DNA from: Burkholderiales bacterium | GTDB lineage: Bacteria > Pseudomonadota > Gammaproteobacteria > Burkholderiales > SG8-39 | Reading direction: 5' to 3' | Assembly (NCBI GenBank): GCA_027493935.1 | Contig: JAOSJV010000001.1 | Coordinates: 1,674,001-1,738,000 of the forward strand | DNA: 64,000 nt | In this document: piece by piece, positions 63,919 to 64,000 of the stretch | Numbering within the stretch: the stretch's first letter is position 1 | Layout: each line of letters begins with the position of its first letter | The notes under the pieces: model-generated | Database searches by the model: none | What the model was told of the DNA's origin: nothing | Seen by the model: only the letters and a program-made list of their open reading frames with translations | Program-made: the position numbers and the translations under genes

Positions 63919-64000
63919 GTCCCTCGCGCCGCGGCGCCGCCGTATTGCGCTCCTACACGCGCGCCGATGAACTGCGACCACTCGGGCGTTCGGCCCGGAC
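63919..64000. other. Right edge, nothing identifiable
   Basis: The last 82 bp after glmM contain an ATG at 63967 with no visible ribosome site. In several betaproteobacteria the pst phosphate-transport operon follows glmM; the sequence ends too soon to tell. Confidence 0.3.

Overview
The window is very GC-rich DNA (about 70% by eye, not computed) that is almost entirely coding. It looks like the chromosome of a betaproteobacterium. The main evidence is the right-hand gene order fur / bamE-dapB-(methyltransferase)-carA-carB-greA-yhbY-rlmE-ftsH-folP-glmM, together with a polyhydroxyalkanoate (PHA) cluster containing phaC, phaA, two phaB genes, phaP and phaR. I see no tRNA, rRNA, CRISPR array, prophage or insertion sequence.

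Layout. 1-8148: PHA synthesis and granule genes, rimO and a second thiolase. 8168-12388: a Tat-exported multicopper oxidase, two membrane proteins and an enolase homologue that has lost most catalytic residues. 12790-15431: prfB-lysS, with the classical RF2 programmed frameshift. 15570-25020: dsbB, an unexplained 460-bp spacer, a flavin oxidase carrying a probable in-frame repeat insertion, an MgtC/DUF4010 membrane protein, recJ with an rpfE-like gene, lolC-lolD and a DUF2062 protein. 25202-31671: comEC, a TAXI-type binding protein, a protein of unknown function, an alpha/beta hydrolase and mtfA. 31824-37059: relA, a CYTH-CHAD protein and a two-domain PPK2, all linked to ppGpp or polyphosphate. 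37106-45455: a cytochrome P460 remnant, an HxlR regulator and then a lipid-remodelling island. 45469-49775: divergent ppk1 and ppx, then sixA. 49866-63918: the housekeeping block named above.

The most interesting region is 37935-45455. Two GT4 glycosyltransferases and a PAP2 phosphatase read leftwards. BtaA, BtaB and a PlcP-type phosphoesterase read rightwards with 4-bp overlaps. A diacylglycerol kinase and an OlsB-like N-acyltransferase follow. Together these could strip phospholipid head groups to diacylglycerol and build betaine lipid, glycolipid and ornithine-type lipid, which are phosphorus-free membrane lipids. Upstream of btaA are four phased 11-bp units resembling PhoB half-sites, ending just before a possible -10 element. 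The same chromosome segment carries polyphosphate synthesis and breakdown and PHA storage, so it couples phosphate storage, phosphate sparing and carbon storage.

Caveat on sequence quality. About 22 clearly conserved genes, many of them essential (prfB, carB, ftsH, recJ, fur), are interrupted by one- or two-base indels, mostly in short G or C runs. This is best read as uncorrected assembly error. I annotate those genes as intact CDS spans and give the approximate indel position. Only the prfB +1 site is a recognised programmed frameshift.
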